64,000 bases of DNA from Mactromeris polynyma (taxonomy: Eukaryota > Mollusca > Bivalvia > Venerida > Mactridae): the NCBI GenBank assembly GCA_032209605.1, contig JASFXZ010000003.1, forward strand, positions 28,918,762 through 28,982,761, written 5' to 3'. The notes beneath the pieces were generated by a model that was not told the origin of the DNA, did not search any database, and saw only the letters and a list, made by a program, of their open reading frames with translations. Each line of letters opens with the position of its first letter. Position 1 is the first letter of the stretch. The position numbers were made by a program, and so were the translations under genes. Shown here piece by piece: positions 38,852 through 51,485 of this stretch.

Positions 38852-41644
38852 TAGGATTGATAAGGCAAAAAATAGAACAGAAATTATTTGGATTTGAGCA
38901 AGGCTCCTTATCCAAACAACATTAATATTATTTACTACAATATATCAAAGTACAAAGCGTAATGGTATGGAAATTATAAAAAAACATGGTACTGAACTAC
39001 ATGTCCCAGTACAAAGTGTATTCAAAAGTGTTAGATTTTAAAATATAACGTACACATTGTAAAATATTATTAATGATGCCTATTACATATTTCTCACAAT
39101 GCATAATTTGCGGAAATCTGGTCTTTATATATCTTTCCAATGGATAATCTTCACACATGTATTTCGGTCCTTTAGTCTCAAACTAGGTGGCACTATTCAT
39201 ATTGAACATGTTTTAAACTAAATATAGAATTTTCAATCGAGTTAAAATGTTTTAGCTCAATATATGATACTTTAAATATTTTAACTAATAATAATAATAA
39301 TATGTTGAAATAGAAAAAAATATTTCCAGTTAGATATTCTGTGATGTCGTGTATAGTCAGTGCCTGACAAGCCAAATTTGGCTTGGCATAAAGTATTTAA
39401 TGTTTTATGTTGTAAATTTGACTGTCATATTATATGAGTGCCACTTTAAAAACAAAATAAACTCTAGCAAACAATTAGCTAATCCTAGTAACTTTCAAAC
39501 AAAATTCGGTTACCGAGGAGATCAAATAGCAAAACATTGAACATAAATTATTCAGATTTAAAAGTGAAAGGATGTTCAGTTATGAGACAAACCGAAATAA
39601 TTCCCATTTTAATACGATTAATAAAACACTTAAGAAGATCTAATCCATAACACATAAAAACAAAACATTATTCTCACAAATATTTTTTTTAGAAAAGCAA
39701 TCTAAATTATCTGATATTGTTTAGAGTACATACATGGATGTAAATAACGACGAAGCACAAACACACTCGTTTCTCGCCTCAATTAAGTGCAAAGCAATTT
39801 TCTGTTAACTAGTTGTATCACAAATATCAGAGGTCTATCGAATACTAATGCATCACCGGAAGTCAATTGAAATACTCTTTATTTAATTATCAAGAGATGC
39901 GGAAACGTCTTTCGATCACGTATTAATTGAGTCTAATTCCAGAGATTTTGTTGTCATTCACTTCCGTCTTAGTCTTGTTTACGGTCAATTTGTACATCAT
40001 CGAATTTCCCTCGTTTTCTGTTGAATTACTGCGCATGTCTTGTATTGTTGCTAATCGAATCGCCTAGTTAGACTAATTTAATAGCGGGGTTGTTTTATTG
40101 GCCTTTATTTGCCTTTTGTTTTACTGTTTATTTTTTACTACGTGTTTGCAAAGATACAGGCCTCTCTAGAAATGTCAGTGGAATGGAAACATGAATACAA
40201 CATGAAAGTATTTAACCTGATTAACTTAATGTTTACTGGCATGTTTCAAACATTGAAGTGTTAATGTAAGTTTTTATCAATGTGGGTTTAACATTTTGAT
40301 AATTTGAGGAGATATGATGCAAAGATGACTATTTCGAGAAAATAAACATGCAACATATAGCACATAAAGCCAACGAACTTTGATAAAGTAATTAATAGTA
40401 TAATAAAGAGGATGAAGGACCTGGCTTAGGTTCATCTCCAGACAAAGCACCAACAAAGACTCCTTGCAATTCAGAAAAAAATGGTTTTCATTTGTTATCA
40501 CAAATTTTATGAAAATATTTCATTGCTGATTTAGTATTGTTGAAAAGTTTATATATACAACTGTTTCTTATGAATTCAAATCTCATTACCTCTATTTAAC
40601 AGAAATAATAAAGTTTACAGACTGTAGCAGTGACAAGGAGATTGGGTCTGACAATTCTCCAATGAATAATTCCGCTTCCATCACTAAATAGACGAAATTT
40701 CGTTGACTTCTGATGTCGCGTGGGGTCAGCATAAGACGGGAAATTTTGTGTCGATTTAAGACGAAAGCACGAAGTTCTGATTGAATTAAGATTTCATGTC
40801 ATATTGTATGGTGGAGAGCTGTTTGACAGATTTTCGATAAATTCCTTACAGATATTGAAATGTTCGTTAAACTGGCCCTATTCACACACATTGCAGCACT
40901 AACTCATACAGAAGCAGTGGAGGAAAACTTTCTGGTCGTTACAGAAGATTGACTCTGATCAAGTTCAGCAAGAAACATCCGAAATCGTTTCACAGACGAC
41001 AGTTAATTTCCTATTTGTTCGTTGAATCGTTATTGCCTTTTGTTGACGCCGAAATGCCCGGATGGGCGGCCATCATCTGCGACTTCGGAATCGTTCTGCT
41101 ACAATGGATACAAATTGGTGTATTTAATATAGTCCAAGATAATGTCTGCCGTCGATTACAAATTACTCAATTAGGGAAAATAAAGGAATATAATTGAGAT
41201 GGTCCAATATTTCTCCTATTGGGTTATTTATCAGCATCAAGCTGATTTAGATTCTTTTGTAGTCATAAAGAAATGTATCCGACATTGATAACCATCCTAA
41301 TCAAATTCTATAACAATAATACTGGGGAAATGATTGAGAGATGAGATTGTCAGGGTTATGATTGCCTCTTTCTATTGGAGACAAATTATTTGTCGCCCGG
41401 GAAGATAGATTTGTTGGATGTTGCGAGTTTAACAGACGCCGCCAGTAAAACAGACGAACAATAGAAATAGACATGTACACATTGTCATACAAAGGTTACT
41501 TAAAGTGAGTGTTTAAGTTAATGGGGTTACATCTAAGGTTAAATACACCGATGTAACTGTTTGATACATGAATTTAAATATAAAATTACAGCCTTTTTCA
41601 GTGTACAAACAAAATGCGGATCATTAGGGGATCCTGATACGCAG

Positions 41645-41800
41645 GTTCTGCTTGAGTAAGACGCCGTTATTCAGTTATATAAACGGTGGTCAGTTGGTCG
41701 AACCAGAATTCCTGGGTTACCAAGCGGTACTAATTTATCCTTCCGAAAGCAAAGTTGACAACTTCCCCACATAAAGCAGTGGTGGAGGACACAATAAGAT
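41645..41800 (-). mobile_element. SINE body fragment
   Basis: GACGCCGTTATTCAGTTATA, GGTGGTCAGTTGGTCGAACC, GGTACTAATTTATCCTTCC and ACTTCCCCACATAAAGCAG follow the order of the full copy at 25985-26140. The head is missing. Confidence 0.6.
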
Positions 41801-44800
41801 GACTTTGTATGTATTATTTATCAGTCAAAATGTCACGGTGCACATACTGCTCATCCTGTTTTTCGGCGCAGCCGTACTAACATGGTTTTGCTATTTGCAT
41901 ATCAGTATATTCTAAACCAATCAAATCTTACGTTAACCACCAAGGCAATTTGTCTTCAACCGAACAACGTTTGTAACCATAAGGCAGATTGGTTAACCTT
42001 TCGATAAAGGGTACGTTTACCATACCAATGAATTTCGGTGAATTTACCAAAATCCGTTTTGGATCTGGAGTGGCCAGCAATCGTAACATCTCGGCATTTT
42101 TTATGTTGCACAAAAAATCTTAACCTTCAAATTTTCAAGATATTTTTTGTTGAGCCTACCACCTCCACATTGACAGTCGTGCGCTCTACAGACCATTGTG
42201 ATACAATCATTAAATTCAACTTTTCAAAAGTATTGTACAGATACCATGGACACTATTGATAGTAACAATAGACCTTCTGAAGCCAAATACTCCCAGTACA
42301 GTGTGTTTCAAGCAGTGTGTCCAGTGTGTTTTGTTTGAGATGCAATAACTGGCAGAATACATTTGGATGAATGCAAAAGGTATTCGAACAATCGTAAGCA
42401 ACAATACTCGGAACTTTTTCAGAAAAAAATCGTTATGGTAACAATAAACATCCAATTAAAATCGACATCGTACATGTTTTGAAGTAAATTGTTATCTTTA
42501 TGACTCATGTAAACACTTCTTTAAATTCTTTAATTTTCTCATTGATTGCCAAGGTCGTGTGGTTCGGATCTATTAATTGTGGATCATCGCTTTTTTATGC
42601 CACGTGACGGTCCTTTGATTGGATAAAATGCGGCGTTGTCACCCGGATGGAATAAGTGGCGCCATCTATTGTTGTTATGACAAGCTGAACTAAATTGATG
42701 TCGCTAAAGCCGGTGAAAATAACATGTTGCACGTCTTTAAGGGTAATTAAAACGCACTAAACACACGTATGTCAGGAATTTGAAATGGCAAACAACATGG
42801 AATTAATGTGGAATTTAAAAATCATGTTTACAAATAGCTTGTTAGAGAACACGGATTATTGTTCCACATATGAAGTTAATAACATGATACTACGGTCTGC
42901 TTTAGCAATTTTGCTCTCAACGAAATGACTCTGAAGTTAATTGCCTAACATAAAAAACCGATCACCGTTTTAATGTTATTTATTGCATTATGTTTCCGCG
43001 GAGTACTTACTTATCTGTAAGTAAAACTGCTTGGAAAGACAAATTGATTGCAACTGAATTTTTAGCACAAACATTATGCAGTGTACTTTAATCGGAATGT
43101 CCACAACTTTATCAAGAACCATTGTGTACATTACCATACCATTCAAAATCTTCTACTGAATTAGTTTGCTTGAATTTATGAAGTATTTGTCTGCATAAAA
43201 CTCGTTAGATCAATATTTTTGTATTTGTAATACAACTGCTGTTACAAAAGAGACACTTTTCTCAAAAATACCCGATGAATCTGGAGAATATTCCTTTAAT
43301 CCAAATCCCAAGATGCTTAGAATGTCCATAAAGATATGAAACAAAACAATGTTTTGTCCATTCCTGACCGAATACAGCGACATATAAATAGTTTGAAGAA
43401 TGCATGTAATCTGTACTTATAGTGACTTTTCAGTTCTGCTCTTCAGTAATGAACCATTTTCGCGTATAAAGACGTGTAGGAACACGTTGACTTTTGGAGG
43501 ACGAACTCTGCAATTAATGAACACGGTAAATTAAAGATTATTGTAACAAGTTTCATGGTCATTAACATGTCATTCCATAAATCTAGATCCCCGGTCAACA
43601 TAATGTTATAATTATATTAAATTAATAAGTTCAGATGTGTTTCAATTCGATGTGACATTAGACATAATCAGTCTTTAATTTATTGACTTGCGGAGGACCA
43701 CCTGTTTGTAGTCCTATGAATAAATGTCATTTATATCCCCGTAAACCACGAGGTTCCTAATTCTGCTTTAGAATTTAAACTGACAGGACAAAGATTGGAG
43801 ACAATTTACCCTCAAATTTAAGACATCTTATTTAAATGAAATTAAATTTACGAAATGAGACTTTAAGTATAGATTAAAAAGTCATGCTGCACGGTGGAAA
43901 GTTATTGTTATATGAAGCGTTGCGCAGATTTTGCCAAGATGAGCAAACTAGTGTACGTTAAAGGCTTTAATTTAATACGGATGAAATTTTATGCCGTTTT
44001 TATGCCAACCGGTGTCTTAGTCCGTACAATGGAGGACTAAACAGCTGATTATTTTCAATTTTCAGGAGAAATGCCCGGATAAGTACGACAACAATTATGA
44101 TCTGTTTGTGAACCGATGTTACAACTTCTACTAATGACAGAGAACAGTTAATGAACTGGTACAACGGCGGTTAAACTTTTACGGCCATATATTGAATACA
44201 AACCTTGTCTGAAGACACACAGCCATCGTTTCTTGTCTGGTGTAAGGATATGCACCACAAATACAAATTACAAGTCTAGTTTGAATATCGTTTGTTCTAA
44301 GAGAGTCGCTCAAATGATTTTAATGAGTCAAACGTTTTCTTTCGTATTCTTTGACTGCGGTCCATAAAGTATGAACAAGTAGTGGACAGAAGATAAGTGC
44401 CCTTTAAATAAAAACGCATAGCACTGCACATCAGCCTAAAATGCCTCAATGTACATGCTCCTTTTATGGGTATAAAAAGGGACACAGCTGATTAATCCGG
44501 TACAGTTGTCTCTTGCTACAACATTTAAGATAATTACACATTCGTACACACAAGTACATAATGTGAAGAACTACCGTTTTTTATTATTTCGGCATTGTAT
44601 ACACTGTATGTCTATTAAAGACACCTGTTTGTAGACTCTGAAACAAGAAGATTGTATTACACATACATTAAATACTGATTGATTGTAATTACTTATTGTA
44701 ATATATATATATCAGATATAGTCATGTATCCTAACAATTAATTATTTATACAATACCTATCATTATAATTATAATTGGACAATGTTCTCTAAGGGTTTTG

Positions 44801-46435
44801 TTTTAGATGACGGTGTGGATACAATATTTGATAACATTGCAGTTTAAATAATAAGTTGTCATTCATTCTTGTTACGCACTGGTGTCAGTAAACCTTTTCT
44901 TGATTATCTATTATGAATATTTCAGTTGTGTACTATTAAGAAATATGTTCGTAAGATACATACTAGTATGAGTGATGAACAAAAAAGTAGTTGTGTACTC
45001 TCAAATATTGAAATTGACAAATTAATTGCCAAAACCTGTTTTAATATACTCCAAGTACGTTTTAATATTTTATATCATTAATACGGATTACTTTTATATT
45101 ATTAATACGGGTTTCGCTCATAAGAAGTGCATCATTTTTTTAACATTGAAATGTTTTTTTTATAAGCATTCGATGATACCTTATTTATTTTAAGATATTA
45201 TTACTATGTTTTATGTAGATAATTATTGCTAAACTGAGTAGCTGGTATTAATCAGTTTAAAATAGATCTGATCTGATGTAATATTTGTTTGTTTTTTAAA
45301 TTTGTCTCAAATAATACTCATTAGTGTTAAGTTATGATTTGCATATCTTATTTAGCATTGCTTTCTCTTGTAGTTCTTTTTTTAGGATATTAATACTTAG
45401 TAGTCAAGATTAATGCCAGCTTCTCAACTTTTTAATTTATCTATTTGTATATTAGTGTTATTCTATTCATATTGTAAATAGAATGTCTATAATTACTGTG
45501 CCATAGTCTCTTATAATTCTTATAGAATGGTCTTGCGTGAATATGTATGTATTTTATAATTAAATGTTGTGTTATATGCAAGAATGAGACTTTAATAAAA
45601 GATATACATGTATATACGATAGTTTTCATGATATTACTCCGTTGATTTGGTTCCCGCTTGTATAAGAGTGTTCACTTACATGATAGCAACATTCTCACAG
45701 CATGGTAAAGAGTATATGTAAGTTAATGTAAAACCGTGTCGTCCTTTCCTGATGTCGTTTAGTTTATTTTTTTCATAGATCGTGGTTGTATAGATGTATA
45801 TATCTTGGCGATGAATTATAAATGCTTTTCAAAGACTAAGATAAAGTTATGGCATGGTGCTATTGAATATAAGTTCAAAACTTCGTATTTTTTGCAACGT
45901 ATCATGTTCGTGCGGATTCTTTGAAATAACTTATCAAGTTCAAGTAATATGATATGCATTATATTCAATAATTCTTTTTGTTTTGAAATGAGTATTTTAA
46001 AAAGGATTATAAATATATAAATATTAAATAAGTAACAGAGTCCATGAAATTAGTATATATATATATTAATATACCCAAATTCAGCGTCGTTGAACATAAT
46101 CTAAATGTAAAACCATCATTTTTTTCTATTTCTATATGAATGGGTACTATTGGGATGAAGTCAATGCTGTCATATATAGATAATTTAAAGAGAATGTCAA
46201 ATTGCTTCACTGAATAAAGAAAGCTTCTCTACTTTACTGCAATGTACTTCACCTACATTTTAATGACCATATACATAATTAAGGCACTTCATATATGGTT
46301 ATGTACTGTTGTGTTGGCCTACTTTATGTGACACAATCTACCATGCGTGTTCGGAATGATAAAATATATATTAAAGCTTAAAATTCTTTCGCGAAATTCA
46401 CAACATAAGTGTCCAAAGGAATCCGCCTAAACAAT
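41801..46435. other. Gene desert block 4
   Basis: No exon recognised. 42570-42740 is G+C-richer and has CACGTG (42601-42606), an inverted CCAAT (GATTGG) near 42617 and a CTCF-core-like string (complement of 42658-42668). A 61-codon reverse ORF (41928-42113) is not assignable. Confidence 0.4.
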
Positions 46436-46503
46436 GCTGTGACTAGAATATATATTACAAATATATGATGCGCTGTGACTAGAATATATATTACAAATAT
46501 ATG
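46436..46503. repeat. 36-bp tandem duplication
   Basis: Copies at 46436-46471 and 46472-46503 are identical over about 32 bp, starting GCTGTGACTAGAATATATAT. The near-identity suggests a recent duplication. Confidence 0.9.
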
Positions 46504-47900
46504 TTTCGCTGGAAATCCTGTAAACACAGAGAACTGGAAATATGATACATGACATATATGGACTATTATTTACTGTTTAACTTAATAAAGTGTGTATAAT
46601 ATAAATATAAAACATAACAAACGGGGTCAAGAAGGTTATTTCACTGGCATTTTCCATTTGTGCGCATGCCTGGGTTCATATTTTAAGCCAATAGAATGAG
46701 AGATCAAACGATAGTTAGAGTAACGTATATTCGTTTTACGTTCGCAATTTGTCAGAGTTATAATCTTACAATCTTGAAATCTATTCACAGACCAGCGAAT
46801 TATTATTTCAACGCAAATCTGTAAGATCGAAAATTTAAGACGTCACTTTGAATGGCAACCCCACAGTCATGTGACCAATTAACATAGCGTAGAGTGCTTT
46901 TCAATAGACTATTATTGAATTCTTCCGCGATATTCGTGGTAAATAGAACAAAACGTAATTGAATACACCATGGCACTTGACCCAAAATAGTTCTTCTTAG
47001 GCCAAGGGTTATGTGGAATTTGCCAATCAGAAAAAAGGCACATTGAATAACTTCAGTACGTTGTATAAAGAACGTAATTAACAAATTCAGCACCCCGCCC
47101 ACTTATTCTCAAGCTTTTATAAAGGTATCTCTGGAATCTTATAACTCCACCATTGCTTATTATTTACTCATTATGACATTAATTATACGAATTTTAATCA
47201 ATTCAACATTCTGTGTTTATAGTGATATTATGTGAAGTATTTAATATAATTATCTAGATGTATTTTACAGAGTAAGTACTGCTTTTTATGAAGGTCAAAT
47301 AAACCATTGTAAAAACTTTCCTGTCGAAAAGCTTTAAGCCAATTAACATCAGATTCGCTTGTAGATGAAAATAAAGCGATCAGACGAGACACAAAATTAC
47401 GGATTACAGAATTCGCGCTCGTGCAAAACAACAACAGACCAGCCGATGACATAGTTTATCGTTTGGTATATTTATAAATCTCACTTGGTTTGTCTTGTAC
47501 TCGGCATCATCTTGATGTAGTTGTCTGAATTGAATATTTCAGCGGACCAATGAACCATTAAGTGAAACCAATTGTTTCATTTGACTCGGCTTGACATTTG
47601 GGGAAATTACATCTCATTCTCAGTAACTCTGTGAAGATTTTATGATCAGTGATAGCTAATTCGTTAAAACATTGGTTTCGGAGTATTTACGAGACGCCAA
47701 AAATAACATAGACTGGTCATTTTGGCAATGAATTATTAATAATGTCGTTCCATGCTTCGTCTGGAATGATTTATTGGGAACCAGTAGTTGATTTAATTTT
47801 CCGGTCTGTTGTTGTAGCAGATCATAAAGAAAGACGATTTTTACTTATGGTTATATATTGTTGTTATTATATTCACGCAATTCTGATAAATCTACGGAGC
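46504..47900. other. Desert block 5 with promoter-like cluster
   Basis: No exon recognised. Reverse ORFs of 99 and 74 codons (46803-47102, 47228-47452) show no domain. The region is less A+T-rich than average and holds the element cluster at 47023-47123. Confidence 0.35.
47023..47123 (+). promoter_or_regulatory. Orphan core-promoter-like cluster
   Basis: CCAATCAG at 47023-47030, a GC box CCCCGCCC at 47093-47100 and TATAAA at 47118-47123, all on one strand with spacing like a class II promoter. It would start transcription near 47150, but no coding exon is recognisable within the next few kb, so a non-coding RNA or enhancer is as likely as chance. Confidence 0.25.
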
Positions 47901-48140
47901 GTTCGTTCGTTCGTTCGTTCGTTCGTTCGTTCGTTCGTTCGTTCGTTCGTTCGTTCGTTCGTTCGTTCGTTCGTTCGTTCGTTCGTTCGTTCGTTCGTTC
48001 GTTCGTTCGTTCGTTCGTTCGTTCGTTCGTTCGTTCGTTCGTTCGTTCGTTCGTTCGTTCGTTCGTTCGTTCGTTCGTTCGTTCGTTCGTTCGTTCGTTC
48101 GTTCGTTCGTTCGTTCGTTCGTTCGTTCGTTCGTTCGTTC
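47901..48140. repeat. Perfect (GTTC)60 microsatellite
   Basis: Sixty uninterrupted GTTC units (240 bp), followed by three TTTATTG-type units to about 48180. The 150- and 133-codon VRSF/RSFV ORFs across it are artefacts of the 12-bp coding period. The true length may differ from the assembly. Confidence 0.97.
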
Positions 48141-48180
48141 GTTTTATTTATTGGTTTATTTATTGGTTTATTTATTGTTT

Positions 48181-50354
48181 ATGTTTTGTTTTAATTGGTA
48201 TTTATTCCTTCTTTATTGATTCATTTTTATCAAAAAGCTGTTCATTAATTTATATTTAATAACATATGCAAATAAGAAATCAATTAATTCCAATAAATGA
48301 TACCAAAATATCTTTTTTAATAAGTGTGTTATGAAGAATTTGTCTTGAAATAAATCTCTAATAATTATTCAATACTTGAATGTAAAAAAAACCTCGCCCG
48401 CATAATTGTTGTATTATCAGTACAGGGATCGCATGATGTCATTTAGTGCAAGTTGAAAATAAATTGTATCTTTTTATACCGCAGATGCAGAGACGGAAAT
48501 TCGCCATTCCTCGCTGAAAAAGATCAAATACTGTACGAAGCCTGATTTGTCGCCATTTACATCAATTTCCTCGTGCGAAACACAATCAACGAGCCCACAA
48601 ATCCTCTCTAAATTAGATCTATGGGTCTGATTAGGACAATAACATTTAAAATCAATTTCTTCAACTTCGGTGATAACGTCTATCAATTAATGGACGAGAT
48701 CTTTTCAAAGAAAATCCCATCTTTATTGAAATAAATCAGCCTTAATTATTAATCGAAGATGATAATCCGGGCATCTGAAACATATCTTTTAAAAATACAA
48801 ATTGTATTGTGATGAGAAGATTTTGCGTTCTGTGTTGGTTTATTAGATGAAAGAAACACGAGCGAACGTAATCCTTTAATTAAGCTTCAAGACAATGGAA
48901 ATATCTTGTCTTAAAATCTATAAACATGTTTGTGTAAAACGTTCTAAGCACTCACAGACGTTGATCAACTGGTTTGATTTAGTTTCTGGTCGATATTTGT
49001 CGTGTTAAATCGACCTTTCCTTGTTGATTTTACAGAAATGTGTCATTTCTCGCGCTTTAAGTGTTAAAAAAACGTGGATACATTTATTAAGTTCTAGAAT
49101 AACGTAATCGCGGCCTGTCTTCTATCATCTTGCGCAGATTCCATGGCGATCCTTACACATAATCTCCATAAGATATACAAATGTATAAATGTACTCGTTT
49201 AGTACTGTGCTTCGGTATAATGTGTGTATAACAGATAATTTCATGTACGCCTTTGCTGCTGATGTTTTGGGGCTAAATGAAGCGCCTTATGTACTCTGAA
49301 AAAGAAAATGGCATTGTCAGTGCCGTCCATTGTTGCTGCTGGCGTTGCTGCTGTTGTTGTTTTCGCTAAGATTTTATGTTTAAGACGGATATTTTTTTTT
49401 TATTCTGACTAAACTACATTTTATTTGCTTGTTTATTTTTCATTTGGTTATGATTCACCTAGTATAGCAGCCATGTGCCCTAAACGGACCTTTTAATCAT
49501 CCCAAGACCCCTTAATGAGTACAAGTTCAATGATTTTAGATCCACTAATAGCCGTACCAGGCCACTTCAAAGGCTCTTAAACAGTTCATTTAAACCAGGG
49601 ATATTAATACTATTTCTTTCTCTATGATCTTAATTAAACACTCCTTCAACACAAAGTGGTTTTACACTTTTCAAATATTGAAAATTAATTATCAGAAAAT
49701 AGTCATCGGTTTAAACTATGTTTTTGGTTAGTTAAGGAATTTATCAACTATATCAATCAGAAGCGTTACCGGGCACGTGACGTTACGCGGTGTCACATAG
49801 CCGCATATTCGAAATTTATTGTCAGATACGTATCTACGGATCAAAAAGCATTTGTGGCTCATTTCATTTATAGTCACAATTCTTTCAGATAAGGTCAATG
49901 TTCATTATTATAAATTTACTTAATTTCAGTTTTTTATATCAACGCCTTAATGTTTAATATGTTTAAAAGATTTTACTTCTTAATTTAATCATGTTTTGAT
50001 TTATTCATCTTTTTTTCAACAGCGACATGAGAGACGCTCACGGGTGTATAAAACATGATTGGCATTCATTTTATCACGAATGAAACACAATTTTGACCGC
50101 CGTGTGTTTAATTCTGATAAATAATCGGCAACATGCGCGTTCTGTTAATATGAAAAAATGGCTAAAGTTTTTATGAGCTTCAAAGAGCTATGAGCAACTG
50201 AACAATGTCACATTTATGAGTTATTTATAAGATTAAATTATTTTATGTTCAATTTATAATTTCAAAAATTTGCAAGCCGGGGAAATGATTATCAGGATAA
50301 TGTACACAAATTTCCGCTTGTCTAGCTTAAGAGTTGGTTCTGAGGCGCACGTTC
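48181..50354. other. Gene desert block 6
   Basis: No exon assigned. A 70-codon reverse ORF at 48474-48686 lies in a less A+T-rich stretch but matches no family I know. 49750-49820 has CACGTGACG and a CpG-richer stretch. Confidence 0.35.
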
Positions 50355-50515
50355 TTCTTGGTAATGTTTCGTCCACCTTATGTGGAAAAGTTTTCAGTTG
50401 CTCGCGAAAAAAGATGTTAGTTCTGTACTGATTGTTAACCCATAAAGACTAATTCGGTCAACTGATCCCCGTACGAACTGAAATACTGTTGAGATGCGGC
50501 ATGAAACGCAATATA
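50355..50515 (+). mobile_element. SINE body fragment
   Basis: TCCACCTTATGTGG, then GTTAGTTCTGTACTGATTG, TTCGGTCAACTGA, CGAACTGAAATACTGTTGAG and GCGGCATGAAAC, in the reverse-complement order of the full copy's body. No clear head upstream. Confidence 0.6.
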
Positions 50516-50640
50516 ACCAAGTAAGGTATCGATGCTTCGAGTAACGATAAAGTTACGTATATATTTTCACATCGACATATAAGTTTAATTTACTATATCA
50601 ACTTATGTTTTATTGCCTCTTGTATTGGACACTATTAGTA

Positions 50641-51189
50641 TGGTAAAACCTCAATAATAAGACCACCCTTGGGACTCTTGAAAATTGGTCTTCTCATTGA
50701 GGTGGTCTTAATATTGAAGTTGAATAAAGATTAAATCAGTGAAAATGGACTCGAAAATTGTGGTCTTAATTTTGAGGTGGTCTTATTATTGAGGTGGTCT
50801 TATTATTGAAGTTGAATAAAGATTAAATCAGTGAAAATGGACTCGAAAATTGTGGTCTTAATTTTGAGGTGGTTTTATTATTGAGGTGGTCTTATTATTG
50901 AAGTTGAATAAAGATTAAATCAGTGAAAATGGACTCGAAAATTGTGGTCTTATTAGTGAGGTGGTCTTATTATTGAGGTGGTCTTATTATTGAGGTGGTC
51001 TTATTATTGAGGTGGTCTTATTATTGAGGTGATCTTATTATTGAGGTGGTCTTATTATTGAGGTGGTCTTATTATTGAGGTGGTCTTATTATTGAGATGA
51101 TCTTATTATTGAGGTGGTCTTATTATTGAGGTGGTCTTATTATTGGGGTGGTCTTATTATTGAGGTGGTCTTTATATGAGGTTTTACTG
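50641..51189. mobile_element. TIR element (MITE) with internal tandem expansion
   Basis: The left end reads TGGTAAAACCTCAATAATAA and continues GACCACC. The right end is the inverted equivalent, ...GGTGGTCTTTATATGAGGTTTTACTG. TA dinucleotides flank both ends (50639-50640, 51190-51191), as for Tc1/mariner-type insertions, whose ends often begin CAGT. Inside are three copies of a longer unit (starting GAAGTTGAATAAAGATTAAA at about 50717, 50809 and 50900), then 13 units of 17 bp (GAGGTGGTCTTATTATT, 50958-51170). The 17-bp unit is a piece of the right terminal repeat. There is no coding capacity. Confidence 0.75.
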
Positions 51190-51353
51190 TATTGGTGTTC
51201 CATCTCAAATGCTTAACTTTTTCATGATTCAAAACTAGGAGTGACGATCGATGTACGCTCGTGGTTTAGATTTAGAAAATATAGTAGAAAGCCTTGACTC
51301 TCACAGTTACTAGTTTTCATTAAAAAAGCACCCATTCATCTTGTATGTATTGA

Positions 51354-51485
51354 ACGTGTTCCACATTCATACCCAGACACGTGTTCCACATTCATACCCA
51401 GACACGTGTTCCACATTCATACCCAGACACGTGTTCCACATTCATACCAAGGTACGTGTTCCACATTCATACCAAGGTACGTGTT
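51354..51485. repeat. 25-bp minisatellite, five units
   Basis: Units start at 51354, 51379, 51404, 51429 and 51454, each with ACGTGTTCCACATTCATACC. The first three end CAGAC and the last two AAGGT. A partial sixth follows. Confidence 0.9.

Larger units (their letters stand above)
33801..41640. other. Gene desert block 3
   Basis: No exon recognised. Two stretches are less A+T-rich than the surroundings: 35765-36230, with two AATTAC homeodomain-core strings around an ACGCGCGAG, and 39900-40090 with many TAAT cores. 40640-41200 is also less A+T-rich and has an 82-codon ORF of no recognised family. These may be regulatory; nothing in the sequence proves it. Confidence 0.4.

Noticed and set aside
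47742..48259. ORFs with VRSF repeats
   Set aside because: Pure translation of the (GTTC)60 microsatellite.
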